From Aeromonas molluscorum 848 (lineage in GTDB: Bacteria > Pseudomonadota > Gammaproteobacteria > Enterobacterales > Aeromonadaceae), in contig NZ_AQGQ01000019.1 of NCBI RefSeq assembly GCF_000388115.1, positions 1 through 37,215 on the forward strand: 37,215 bases of DNA, read 5' to 3'. The notes under the pieces are model-generated. The model was not told the DNA's origin. It did no database searches and saw only the letters and a list, made by a program, of their open reading frames with translations. Positions 26,723-35,303 of the stretch are shown piece by piece; the first letter of the stretch is position 1; every line of letters begins with the position of its first letter. The translations under genes were made by a program, and so were the position numbers.

Positions 26723-28453
26723 CTAGAGACCTGCGGCATCCAGATGCTCCACCAGCAGCTGCACGCTGCGGTTGCCGCGCCACTCGTTGACGTCGAGCCG
26801 ATAAACCAGCCGCACCCGTTTCACCGAGGGATCCGGCCAACGCTTGATATCGACCCCGAAGGCAATGGCATCCACCGCATGACCCGAATCCGTGGTCAGC
26901 ATCATCTTGAGGTGCTTTTCCCCCACCAGCCGCTGCTGGACCAGCACGAATTCACCGTCAAACAGCGGCTCGGGGAAGGCCTGACCCCAAGGGCCGGACG
27001 CGCGAATGAGCTCCGCCAGCTCCAGGCTCAGCTCATCGGGCAGCAGCTCGCCATCGGTGAGCAGTACGCCGGTCAGCAGTTCAGGGGTCACCAGCTCGGC
27101 GATGATGGCTTCAAAGGCCTGGCTGAACGCCGTTATATTGCTCTTGGTCAGGGTCAATCCGGCCGCCATGGCGTGACCGCCGAACTTGCCCATCAGACCG
27201 GGATGGCGGGTATCCAGCAACTCCAGCGCATCGCGCAGGTGCACCCCGGGGATGGAGCGGCCCGAGCCCTTGAGTTCGGTGTCGCTGCTCTGCGCAAAGG
27301 CGATCACGGGTCTGTAGTACTTCTCCTTGACCTTGGAGGCCACCAGCCCAACCACCCCCTGATGCCAGTCGTCCCGGTGCAGCACTATGCCGCTTGGTAC
27401 CTCACCATCGCGAAAACGGACCTGCTCCAGGGTGGCGAGCGCTTCTTGCTGCATCCCCTGCTCTATCTCCTTGCGCTCCTGATTGAGGCTGTCCATCTCG
27501 GCCGCAAGCGTGCGCGCCAGATTGATGTCATCGCTGAGCAGGCAGGCGACCCCGAGGGACATGTCATCGAGGCGGCCCACCGCATTGAGACGCGGACCCA
27601 GTGCAAAACCCAGATCAGCGGCGCACAGACGGCGACCGTCGCGGCCCGAGATATCCACCAGCGCCTGGATGCCGGGGCGACAACGGCCAGCCCGGATCCG
27701 TTGCAGCCCCTGGTGTACCAAAATGCGGTTGTTGCCATCGAGCGCCACCACATCGGCGACTGTGCCGAGCGCCACCAGATCCAGATAATCCGCCACGTTG
27801 GGGGGACGAATGCCCTGGCGCTCATACCAACCTGCCTGGCGCAGATGGGTGTTGAGGGCCGCCATCAGGTAGAAGGCGACCCCGACCCCGGCCAGAGACT
27901 TGGAGGGGAAGTCGCAGTCACGCTGGTTAGGGTTCACTATGGCATCGGCAGCGGGCAGCTCATGACCCGGCAGGTGGTGATCCGTCACCAGCACCTGCAT
28001 GCCAGCGGCCTTGGCGGCGGCAACCCCGGCGATGCTGGAGATGCCGTTATCCACGGTGATGAGGAACTCGGCGCCCCTGGCCACCGCCAGCTCGACGATC
28101 TCAGGGGTCAGGCCGTAGCCGAATTCGAAACGGTTGGGCACCAGAAAATCGATGCGAGTCCCCCCCATGGCCCGCAGGGCCAGCACGCAGAGGGCCGAGC
28201 TGGTGGCACCATCGCAGTCAAAGTCGCCGACGATCAGGATGCGCTTCTGGGCAGCCAGGGCTTCGGCCAGCAGCGGCACGGCCTGCTCCATGCCAAACAG
28301 ACGCTGGGGCGACAATAACTGACTGGCGCTGCGCGCTAGCAGGGCAGGATCCGCGACCCCCCGGCTGGCGAAGATCTGGCGCAGCAAGGGGTGCAGGGTA
28401 TCGGGCAGATGAGAATCATCCACCTGGGGACGACGACGAATTTGCAAAGACAT
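26723..28453 (-). CDS. recJ: Single-strand-specific 5'-3' exonuclease RecJ
   Basis: DHH-family exonuclease for RecF-pathway recombination, mismatch repair and replication-fork processing. The product is 576 residues (E. coli 577). Metal-binding motifs are VGDFDCDGATS (D77, D79, D81), VTVDN-type D135, and TDHH (D158-H160). The DHHA1 domain has GRSIPGVHLRDAL and KFGGHAMAAG. The ATG at 28453 (MSLQIRRRP) is chosen because similarity to E. coli (IQLRRREVDE) begins there; the 37-residue in-frame upstream extension is not protein-like. In E. coli recJ is downstream of xerD and dsbC; here mscL lies between and dsbC is missing. Confidence 0.96.
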   Translation of the reverse strand: MSLQIRRRPQVDDSHLPDTLHPLLRQIFASRGVADPALLARSASQLLSPQRLFGMEQAVPLLAEALAAQKRILIVGDFDCDGATSSALCVLALRAMGGTRIDFLVPNRFEFGYGLTPEIVELAVARGAEFLITVDNGISSIAGVAAAKAAGMQVLVTDHHLPGHELPAADAIVNPNQRDCDFPSKSLAGVGVAFYLMAALNTHLRQAGWYERQGIRPPNVADYLDLVALGTVADVVALDGNNRILVHQGLQRIRAGRCRPGIQALVDISGRDGRRLCAADLGFALGPRLNAVGRLDDMSLGVACLLSDDINLARTLAAEMDSLNQERKEIEQGMQQEALATLEQVRFRDGEVPSGIVLHRDDWHQGVVGLVASKVKEKYYRPVIAFAQSSDTELKGSGRSIPGVHLRDALELLDTRHPGLMGKFGGHAMAAGLTLTKSNITAFSQAFEAIIAELVTPELLTGVLLTDGELLPDELSLELAELIRASGPWGQAFPEPLFDGEFVLVQQRLVGEKHLKMMLTTDSGHAVDAIAFGVDIKRWPDPSVKRVRLVYRLDVNEWRGNRSVQLLVEHLDAAGL

Positions 28454-28733
28454 GGGGCTATCCAATGGGGTTAACCAACACAGTGGCAGAGGCCGAAAAC
28501 AGGTGGCAAGGATCGCACTACTGCCCCTGATAGGCAAACGCCATGACCCAGGGCTTATTGCCATTCCAATTAATAACCGGTCGATAACAGAAAATTAGCC
28601 TGCTCAGGTTGCCAATTGGACTCAGTCACATCAAGCTAGCAGGGATGGCTCATGGTGGCAGGCTCCGCCTGCCCCCAGCCCTCACTCCATGACCAATAAC
28701 TTCGCTCAACTTTACCCATTTGGAGAGATTTCA

Positions 28734-29141
28734 ATGAGCCTGATCCAGGAATTCAAGGCCTTTGCTGCCCGTGGCAACGTGATCGACATGGCCGTCGGTA
28801 TCATCATAGGTGCCGCCTTCGGCAAGATAGTCTCCTCGTTCGTCGGTGACATCATCATGCCCCCCATCGGCATCATCCTCGGTGGGGTCGACTTCAGCGA
28901 TCTGGCCGTAGTGCTCAAGGCGGCGGAGGGTGATGCCCCGGCCGTGGTCATCGCCTATGGCAAGTTCATCCAGACCATCATCGACTTCCTGATCATCGCC
29001 TTTGCCATCTTCATGGGCGTCAAGGCCATGAACAGCATGAAGAAGAAAGCCGAGGAAGCGCCTGCGGCGCCAGCCGCGCCGACCAAGGATCAAGAGTTGC
29101 TGAGCGAGATCCGCGATCTGCTCAAACAGCAGGGCAAATAG
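28734..29141 (+). CDS. mscL: Large-conductance mechanosensitive channel MscL
   Basis: Inner-membrane pentameric channel that opens under osmotic downshock. The 135-residue product (E. coli 136) has the N-terminal amphipathic helix and TM1 ([35 protein letters not shown]), a periplasmic loop, TM2 ([23 protein letters not shown]) and a charged C-terminal bundle helix after an Ala/Pro linker. GGAGAG lies seven bases before the ATG at 28734; an in-frame ATG at 28689 is less likely. It lies on the opposite strand between xerD and recJ. Confidence 0.96.
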   Translation: MSLIQEFKAFAARGNVIDMAVGIIIGAAFGKIVSSFVGDIIMPPIGIILGGVDFSDLAVVLKAAEGDAPAVVIAYGKFIQTIIDFLIIAFAIFMGVKAMNSMKKKAEEAPAAPAAPTKDQELLSEIRDLLKQQGK

Positions 29142-29182
29142 CCCAAGCCGTTGCAGGGCTGGCCCCACCGGGCTGCGCCATT

Positions 29183-29211
29183 AAAAAAACCGCCCCCCGG
29201 CGGTTTTTTTT
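29183..29211. terminator. Bidirectional terminator between mscL and xerD
   Basis: Twelve-bp stem (29183-29194 / 29199-29210) with a CCCC loop, flanked by seven As and eight Ts, serving both convergent genes. Confidence 0.9.
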
Positions 29212-29242
29212 CATCTTGTATTGGCGCCTGTGATGGCGTCCA

Positions 29243-30160
29243 TCAGGCGCGGGGATGATGCTCGCCATGCAGCGCCTTGAGCCGTTCATTCGCCACATGG
29301 GTGTAGATCTGGGTAGTGGAAAGATCCGCGTGCCCCAGCAGCATCTGCACCACTCTCAAGTCGGCGCCATGGTTGAGCAGATGAGTGGCGAAAGCGTGGC
29401 GCAGGGTATGGGGGGACAGTTCCCCGGCAATGCCGGCGCGCAAGGCATAGAGCTTGATGCGATGCCAGAAGGTCTGACGGGTCATCATCTGCGCTCGTTT
29501 GGAAGGGAAAACCACGTCCGAGCTGACCCCGCCGAGCAGTAGAGGGCGCGAGGCGCGATAGTAACGCTCGAGCCAATGCACCGCCTCCTCCCCCATGGGC
29601 ACCAGTCGCTCCTTGTTGCCCTTGCCCACCACTCGTACCAACCCCTGACGAAGGCTCAGGTGCTCGGCGGTCAACCCCACCAGCTCAGAGACCCGCAAGC
29701 CGGTGGCGTAGAGCAGCTCCAGCATCGCCTTGTCCCGCAACTCAAGCGGGTCCTCGACATCAGGCTCATCGAGCAAGGTGCCGACCTGCCCTTCGCTCAA
29801 GTCAGAGGGCAGCTTCTTGGGCAACTTGGGACCTTCGAGCAAGACGCTCGGATCGTCACTGCGCAATTTCTCCCGATTGAGATATTGATAGAAGCGGCGC
29901 AAGGCAGAGAGAAAGCGCGCCGTACTGCTGGGGGCGAAGCCCTGATCCACCCGCCAGGCAAGGTAGTGCTGGATCTCGGCCATCCCCGCCAGCAGCAGGG
30001 CGCTGCCCTGCGCATCCAGCCAATGGGCAAACTTGCTCAAGTCGACCCGGTAGGATGCAACGGTATTGTCAGACAGGCCCCGCTCCAGCCAGAGCGCGTC
30101 GAGGAACTGCTCAATCAGGGGATGAGGGGACTTGGCGGACTTGACGGTTTTCTTGGTCAT
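29243..30160 (-). CDS. xerD: Site-specific tyrosine recombinase XerD
   Basis: Resolves chromosome dimers at dif together with XerC and FtsK. The product is 305 residues (E. coli 298). The catalytic residues are all visible: R156 (ATGLRVSEL), K180 (GKGNKER), H251 and R254 ([12 protein letters not shown]), H277 ([10 protein letters not shown]) and nucleophile Y286 (TQIYTHV). The ATG at 30160 ([10 protein letters not shown]) is chosen over a 20-residue in-frame extension because the family start aligns near there. It is divergent from fldB as in E. coli, which supports XerD over XerC. Confidence 0.94.
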   Translation of the reverse strand: MTKKTVKSAKSPHPLIEQFLDALWLERGLSDNTVASYRVDLSKFAHWLDAQGSALLLAGMAEIQHYLAWRVDQGFAPSSTARFLSALRRFYQYLNREKLRSDDPSVLLEGPKLPKKLPSDLSEGQVGTLLDEPDVEDPLELRDKAMLELLYATGLRVSELVGLTAEHLSLRQGLVRVVGKGNKERLVPMGEEAVHWLERYYRASRPLLLGGVSSDVVFPSKRAQMMTRQTFWHRIKLYALRAGIAGELSPHTLRHAFATHLLNHGADLRVVQMLLGHADLSTTQIYTHVANERLKALHGEHHPRA

Positions 30161-30351
30161 GGGGCGGCCGGGTTGACGAACAGGTTGCCATTCTAACGCC
30201 AAGCCTGGGCGGTACGACAAGAGATGAGCGACACGAAACCCGCCAATCCCCCCGAAAGGGCACCAACAGTGGCAATGACCCGGCCAGACTGGGAAGCTGT
30301 CCCCACTCTCTGGTAAACTTGCCCCCTTACTTTGAGCTGGCTGGAAGAGCG

Positions 30352-30870
30352 ATGAAGATAGGTCTGTTTTACGGTTCCACCACCTGTTACACCGAGATGG
30401 CCGCCGAGAAGATCCGCACCCTGCTGGGCCCGGAGCTGGTCGACATCCACAATATCAAAGACGTGCCCCTGGCGCGCATGCAAGATTACGAGATCCTGAT
30501 CCTCGGCATCTCCACCTGGGATTTTGGCGAGTTGCAGGAAGACTGGGAGTCCAGCTGGGATGACATTGCCGGGCTCGACCTTGAGGGGCGCATCATCGCC
30601 CTGTTCGGCATGGGTGATCAGCTCGGCTACGGCGACTGGTATCAAGATGCCCTCGGCCTGCTCCATGACCAGCTGCAACCCAAGGGGGTCAAGCTGGTGG
30701 GTTACTGGCCCAATGAAGGTTACGAGTTCGAGGCCTCCAAGGCACTCATCGACGACGGTCGCCACTTCGTCGGGCTGGCCCTCGATGACGCCAATCAGTA
30801 TGAGCAGACCGACGAGCGACTTGAACAGTGGGTCGAACAGATCCTGAGCGAGATCCAGGAGCTGCTCTAA
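30352..30870 (+). CDS. fldB: Flavodoxin FldB
   Basis: FMN-binding electron carrier of 172 residues. The phosphate loop is [18 protein letters not shown], followed by [16 protein letters not shown] and the [18 protein letters not shown] loop. Similarity is clearly to FldB, including [10 protein letters not shown] and the [16 protein letters not shown] tail. The ATG at 30352 has GGAAGAG upstream. The head-to-head arrangement with xerD is that of E. coli fldB. Confidence 0.93.
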   Translation: MKIGLFYGSTTCYTEMAAEKIRTLLGPELVDIHNIKDVPLARMQDYEILILGISTWDFGELQEDWESSWDDIAGLDLEGRIIALFGMGDQLGYGDWYQDALGLLHDQLQPKGVKLVGYWPNEGYEFEASKALIDDGRHFVGLALDDANQYEQTDERLEQWVEQILSEIQELL

Positions 30871-30939
30871 GCCTACCTCCCTGCGTATTTTCTATTGTCG
30901 TCATCGGGTTAGGCCTAGCGACTTTTGCACACTGGTCTG

Positions 30940-30988
30940 TAACAATGTTAACCAGCGCCCAACATAACCCTAAAAATCGGGGCGCTGG
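30940..30988. promoter_or_regulatory. Inverted repeats upstream of the TldD-family gene
   Basis: Two elements in the 152-base gap: a perfect TAAC-AAT-GTTA palindrome (30940-30950) and, directly after, a 9-bp inverted repeat CCAGCGCCC / GGGCGCTGG (30952-30960 and 30980-30988) around 19 A+T-rich bases. They may be an fldB terminator without a T-tract, or operators for the downstream pair. Confidence 0.4.
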
Positions 30989-31022
30989 AAGCAAACAGGA
31001 ATAGACCAGAAAAGGAAATTCT

Positions 31023-32423
31023 ATGATCCAGACCTCTCTCCTTGCCCCTGCGATTGCCCGCGACGTGCTCGATCACGCCCTGGCGCTTGGGGCCGACTTC
31101 GCCGAACTCTTCGTGGAGCGCAAACGCCGCAGCCAGATAAGCCTGCTGTCGAGCCAGATAGAAAATATCAGTGGCGGCCTCGATTTTGGCATAGGCGTGC
31201 GCCTGTGCTACGGCCACAAGGTGCTCTATGGCTACACCAACCTGGCCGATCGCAGCGAGCTGCTGCGCATCGTCAGTCTGTTGGCAGCCAAAGACAGACG
31301 GGATCCTGTGGTAACTGCCACCGCCTTTGATTTCACCCGTTTGACCGATCATCACCCCATCGCCCTGCCGCTCTCGACCGACAAACTGCTGGAGCAGAAG
31401 ATCGCCTACCTGCATGCCATGGATGCCGCGGCCCGCAGCGAGAGTGACAAGTTGAGCCAGTTCTCCGCCAATGCCCTTGGCTGGGAGCAGGAGGTCGAGA
31501 TCTTCAACAGCGAGGGGGTGCAGGTGGGCGATCGCCGCCACTACAACCGCATCATGGCCCAGGCCATCGCCGCCCAGGGCAGTGAGCAGACCATGGGCTA
31601 TGAAGCCCCCGGCGCCCTCATGGGCTGGGAGCATGCGGCCAGCATAGCCCCACGGGAGCTGGCACTCACCGCCACCCGTCAGGCGCTGGTCAAACTCGGC
31701 GCAGCCCCCTGCCCGAGCGGCAAGCTGCCGGTCATCATGGAGAGCGGCTTTGGCGGCGTCATCTTCCACGAGGCGTGCGGCCATCTGCTGGAAACCACCT
31801 CGGTCGCCAAGAAGGCCTCGGTGTTCCACGACAAGATGGGCCAGCTTATCGCCAATCCGGCGGTCAGTGCCGTGGACGAAGGCTTGCAAGGCAACGCCTG
31901 GGGCTCCATCAACGTCGATGATGAAGGCATGGCGACCCAGCACACCCAGCTCATCAAGGATGGCGTGCTGACCGGTTTCCTGGTCGACCGCATGGGGGCG
32001 CTCAAGACCGGCCATGCCCGCACCGGCTCAGGGCGGCGCGAATCCTATCGCTTCGCTCCCGCCTCGCGCATGCGCAACACCTTCATCGAAGCGGGCAACC
32101 ACAGCCTCGCCGACATGCTGGCCACGGTGGAGCACGGCATCTATGCCAGGAAGATGGGCGGTGGCTCGGTACAACCCGGTACCGGCGAGTTCAACTTCAA
32201 TGTGCAGGAGGCCTACCTCATCGAGCACGGCAAGATAACCCGCCCCCTCAAATCGGCCACCCTGATAGGCACAGGCCCCCAGGTGCTCAAGGAGATCTCC
32301 ATGGTCGGTCGCGATCTGGCGCTCGCCGCAGGCATGTGTGGCTCGGTCTCGGGCTCGGTGCCCACCTCGGTCGGCCAACCCGCGTTGAAAGTGGATAATA
32401 TCCTGGTTGGAGGGAACGCCTGA
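31023..32423 (+). CDS. TldD-family metalloprotease subunit
   Basis: Catalytic-type subunit of a TldD/TldE protease, a heterodimer that degrades unfolded peptides and trims some ribosomally made peptides (microcin B17, CcdA). The 466-residue product has the zinc motif HEACGH (H249, E250, H254) and a likely third ligand C439 (GMCGSVSG). GRRESYRFAP and QPALKVDNILVGG are family hallmarks. It differs from the standard enterobacterial TldD (481 residues, HEAVGHGLE) and looks more like a paralogous lineage with HEACGHLLE. The stop overlaps the ATG of the partner gene by one base (TGATG). No precursor-peptide gene is seen nearby. Confidence 0.85.
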   Translation: MIQTSLLAPAIARDVLDHALALGADFAELFVERKRRSQISLLSSQIENISGGLDFGIGVRLCYGHKVLYGYTNLADRSELLRIVSLLAAKDRRDPVVTATAFDFTRLTDHHPIALPLSTDKLLEQKIAYLHAMDAAARSESDKLSQFSANALGWEQEVEIFNSEGVQVGDRRHYNRIMAQAIAAQGSEQTMGYEAPGALMGWEHAASIAPRELALTATRQALVKLGAAPCPSGKLPVIMESGFGGVIFHEACGHLLETTSVAKKASVFHDKMGQLIANPAVSAVDEGLQGNAWGSINVDDEGMATQHTQLIKDGVLTGFLVDRMGALKTGHARTGSGRRESYRFAPASRMRNTFIEAGNHSLADMLATVEHGIYARKMGGGSVQPGTGEFNFNVQEAYLIEHGKITRPLKSATLIGTGPQVLKEISMVGRDLALAAGMCGSVSGSVPTSVGQPALKVDNILVGGNA

Positions 32424-33763
32424 TGAGCGCACTCGATATGAATACTCTGCTCACCCGCCTGCTGGAGAAAGTGGCCGACATCAATGCCGAGGCGGATCTC
32501 ATCGCCAATCAGGACAAGGCCTTCTCCCTCAAGGCCGACAAGGGTGAACTCGGTGAATACAAGGTCACCAGCAGCCAGCAGGTTGGCCTGCGTCTCATCA
32601 AGGATGGCCGGGTCGGCATCGCCTACTCCGAGTCTCTGGATGAAGCAGCCCTCGATGCCATGTTGCAGGATGCCCTCGACGCCAGCCGCTTCGCCAAGGT
32701 GGATGCGGATCAGGCCATCCGGGTGGCCAACAGTCAGCTCAATACCGATTGCGCCGAGATCCATCAACCCGACCTGACTCCGGTGGAGGAGAAAATAGCC
32801 CTGGCCCTGCGCCTCGAGGCGGACATGCTGGCCTTGCCGGATGTGACAGGTGCACCTTACAACAGCCTGTTCGAGGGGGAGAGCCGCCTCTGGCTCGCCA
32901 ACAGCTTGGGGACGCTCTGCCGGCACAGCGAGTTCAGCGTCGGCTGCTATACCTCGGCGCTGGTTGAGCGTGAAGGGCGGCAGTCCATGCATTATCAGGG
33001 ACAGTACGGCCGCCGCTTCGACGAACTCGACAGCCGCACCCTCATCGAGCAGGTTTATGGCGTGGCTGAGGGGCTGCTGATGGGGGAAGCCGTGCCGAGC
33101 GGCCGCTACAGCGCCCTGTTCAGCACCAACTGCCTGGCCAGCCTGTTTGGTTGCTTCCAGTCGGCGCTGTCTGGCAAATGGGCCCAGCAGGGGATCAACC
33201 CCTGGCGAGGCAAGCTTGGCCAGTCTGTGGCTTCCCGCTGGCTCACCCTGGAGAGCCGGGTCCATATGCCGGGGGGCATGAACATCAAGGCCTTCGATGG
33301 AGAAGGGGCCCCCAGCACCGATCTATTGCTGATTGGCGAGGGGGAGCTCAAGACGCTGCTCCACAACAGTGCCACGGCTCACCACTTCGGCATCCAGAGC
33401 AATGGGGCCGCCTCACGCAGCGCCCGCGGCGCCCTGGATGTCAGCCCGCGCCATCTGGTGTTTGGCACAGGTCCCCACAGCGAGGCCGAGGTCAAAGCTG
33501 GCGAGTATCTGGAACTGGTCAAACTCGACGGTCTGCACTCGGGCGCCGATGCGGTGAGCGGCGACTTCTCGTTCGGCGCCTCCGGCTTCCTGTGTCGGGA
33601 CGGTGTTCCCGTTGCGCCGGTGCGCGGCATTACGGTTGCAGGCAACTTCTACCGCCTGCAGGGAGAGCTGGAGGCTGTCGGCGACCGGCTGCACCACGAC
33701 GATGGCAAGGGCTTCTACGCCCCGCTCATCCGCTTCGGCGGCTTGAACATTGCCGGGAAATAG
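32423..33763 (+). CDS. TldE/PmbA-family protease partner subunit
   Basis: Non-catalytic partner of the upstream TldD-type protein. The 446-residue product lacks HExxxH, as expected for TldE/PmbA. Family features are the N-terminal repeat-like domain (VGLRLIKDGRVGIAYSES), SGRYSALFSTNCLASLF and the C-terminal SGDFSFGASGFLCRDG with PVRGITVAGN. The start overlaps the upstream stop by one base, so the two are almost certainly co-translated. A terminator follows 128 bases after the stop. Confidence 0.85.
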   Translation: MSALDMNTLLTRLLEKVADINAEADLIANQDKAFSLKADKGELGEYKVTSSQQVGLRLIKDGRVGIAYSESLDEAALDAMLQDALDASRFAKVDADQAIRVANSQLNTDCAEIHQPDLTPVEEKIALALRLEADMLALPDVTGAPYNSLFEGESRLWLANSLGTLCRHSEFSVGCYTSALVEREGRQSMHYQGQYGRRFDELDSRTLIEQVYGVAEGLLMGEAVPSGRYSALFSTNCLASLFGCFQSALSGKWAQQGINPWRGKLGQSVASRWLTLESRVHMPGGMNIKAFDGEGAPSTDLLLIGEGELKTLLHNSATAHHFGIQSNGAASRSARGALDVSPRHLVFGTGPHSEAEVKAGEYLELVKLDGLHSGADAVSGDFSFGASGFLCRDGVPVAPVRGITVAGNFYRLQGELEAVGDRLHHDDGKGFYAPLIRFGGLNIAGK

Positions 33764-33891
33764 CCCGCAGGCACAGAGGCCGCTCCAAACCGGTGGGCAA
33801 GGGCTTTCTGGCCAGTGGCATCGGATCTGGCGGGTTAAGCGGCTCGTAACGTCGCCATGTATTGTGTGAAAACGGACTATCTTCCCCACTC

Positions 33892-33920
33892 AAAAGCGGC
33901 GCCATCAGGCGCCGCTTTTT
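33892..33920 (+). terminator. Terminator after the TldD/TldE pair
   Basis: Perfect 12-bp stem (AAAAGCGGCGCC / GGCGCCGCTTTT) with an ATCA loop and five Ts at the end. Confidence 0.85.
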
Positions 33921-33968
33921 CATTGATGACGCCCCAACCCTGAGCGGATGAGCACCATAGAAACAACA

Positions 33969-33990
33969 ACGGCGACCCTGGGGTCGCCGT
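33969..33990 (-). terminator. Terminator for the L,D-transpeptidase gene
   Basis: Nine-bp perfect stem (ACGGCGACC / GGTCGCCGT) with a CTGG loop. On the minus strand it is followed by TGTTGTTTC, a T-rich but interrupted tail. Confidence 0.6.
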
Positions 33991-34019
33991 GCTCCTGACT
34001 GATGGTCTCGATGAAACTA

Positions 34020-34958
34020 TCAGACCTCGGGGTTGAGGCGCATCGGCATGCCGGAACGCTGCTCCAGAGCCTCTTTCACCAGCTTGGAATCGTTCTCTGC
34101 ATGCGCGACGAAACGGCTGATGGGGGTAGTCAGCTTGAGCGGCACCGGTGTATTGGAGTTGAACTCGGCTTCGCTGCGCGACAGCGGCTCATGGACTTCC
34201 ATATAACGGCTGCCATCGGGTTCGACCGTGGCCTTGACTGGCTGGTTGACGAACTGGACGCGAGTGCCGACCGGTACCTTCTCGAACAGATACTTGATGT
34301 CGTCGGCGCGCAGACGGACGCAACCGCTGCTCACCCGCAGACCGATACCGAAGGTCGCATTGGTACCGTGAATGGCATAGAGGTTGCCGATGTAGAGGGC
34401 GTGCAGACCCATGGGGTTATCCGGGCCGGCTGGCCAGACTGCGGGCAGTGACTTGCCTTGAGCCGCATAGCGGCGGCGTATATTCTCGGTCGGCGTCCAG
34501 GTCGGGTTGGCACGCTTGCGCTCCACCTTGGTGACCCAGTTCTCCGGGGTGTTGACCCCAAGCTGGCCAATGCCTATCGGCAGCACCTGTACCACTTTCT
34601 TGCCCTTGGGGTAGTAGTAGAGACGCATCTCGGCCACGTTGATGACGATGCCCTCGCGCGGGGCATCCGGCAGTATCAACTGATGAGGGATCACCAGCGT
34701 GCTGCCCGCTTTGGGCAGGAAGGGATCCACGCCGGGGTTGGCTTCCATGATGTTGGTCAGGCCCAGCTGAAAATCAGAGGCGATCTGCTCGAGGGGGCGA
34801 TTGTCCGCCGGCACCACGTACTCCTGATTTTCACCGATCAAACGGCTGTTGGCGGCGGGCAGAGCATATTCAACAGCGGCGGCCTGCTGGCTGACCAGTG
34901 TCAGGCTGCACAAGAGGGCCGAGGCGGCAACGCGAAGCGTGGTACTAAAGGCGTTCAT
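34020..34958 (-). CDS. L,D-transpeptidase (ErfK/YbiS/YcfS/YnhG family)
   Basis: Periplasmic YkuD-fold enzyme that either attaches lipoprotein to peptidoglycan or forms 3-3 cross-links. The 312-residue product has a signal peptide (about 1-28), a LysM-like region (45-92), the YkuD domain (about 102-238) and a C-terminal extension. Catalytic residues lie in [22 protein letters not shown], with H197 and nucleophile C213. AGGA lies five bases before the ATG. Similarity cannot tell which paralogue (ErfK, YbiS, YcfS or YnhG) it represents, so no symbol is given. Confidence 0.93.
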   Translation of the reverse strand: MNAFSTTLRVAASALLCSLTLVSQQAAAVEYALPAANSRLIGENQEYVVPADNRPLEQIASDFQLGLTNIMEANPGVDPFLPKAGSTLVIPHQLILPDAPREGIVINVAEMRLYYYPKGKKVVQVLPIGIGQLGVNTPENWVTKVERKRANPTWTPTENIRRRYAAQGKSLPAVWPAGPDNPMGLHALYIGNLYAIHGTNATFGIGLRVSSGCVRLRADDIKYLFEKVPVGTRVQFVNQPVKATVEPDGSRYMEVHEPLSRSEAEFNSNTPVPLKLTTPISRFVAHAENDSKLVKEALEQRSGMPMRLNPEV

Positions 34959-35303
34959 ACAATTCCTATAGGGGTTTCTGTGACCTGAACTGGGGGAGGT
35001 GCACGCTCGTCATGAGCTGCGGGCACCGCTGGTGCGCATTCTTCCTTGCCGAGGCGCAAATTTCAACGTCCAGACGGGGGATTTATCACGCAGGCCCCCG
35101 CTTTTGACACTATTTAATCATTTAAGTTATCGCCACTTGGCTGACTATTCCATGAACAGCGGGATCCTCCCTGCACCGTGGCCATTTCACAGCATGTGAA
35201 ATGGCTCACAATCGAGGTCAATTGACACTCAACCTTCATCCCGGCGTCTTATAATGCCGGCGCCCCCAAAAGGCGCTAACCTATTGACGCTACGGAAAAT
35301 ATA
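34959..35303. other. Divergent region between L,D-transpeptidase and nuclease-fold lipoprotein
   Basis: The 345-base gap has no supported gene. It contains a perfect 25-base inverted repeat (listed separately), and consensus hexamers TTGACA (35222-35227) and TATAAT (35250-35255) whose spacing of 22 bases is too long for a standard promoter; the TATAAT may use another -35. The A+T-rich part near 35100-35150 may hold the minus-strand promoter. Confidence 0.5.
35181..35205. promoter_or_regulatory. Perfect 11-3-11 inverted repeat (operator candidate)
   Basis: GCCATTTCACA, GCA, TGTGAAATGGC. The arms are exact complements. The inner TTTCACA/TGTGAAA halves resemble a CRP site turned inside out (TCACA before TGTGA), so it is not a standard CRP site. 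It lies 17 bases before a consensus TTGACA and about 100 bases before the downstream ATG, a suitable place for a regulator. Confidence 0.5.

Noticed and set aside
26654-28318. 554-codon plus-strand open frame
   Set aside because: It is antisense to recJ, which is strongly conserved.
20369-33920. Two hairpins sharing the core GGCGCC-ATCA-GGCGCC, considered as a dispersed repeat element
   Set aside because: Only the stem core and loop are shared and both sit at gene ends; similar terminators are a simpler explanation.
34999-35199. 66-codon ORF in the divergent region upstream of the nuclease-fold gene
   Set aside because: It has no ribosome-binding site, an unlikely composition, and overlaps the regulatory palindrome.
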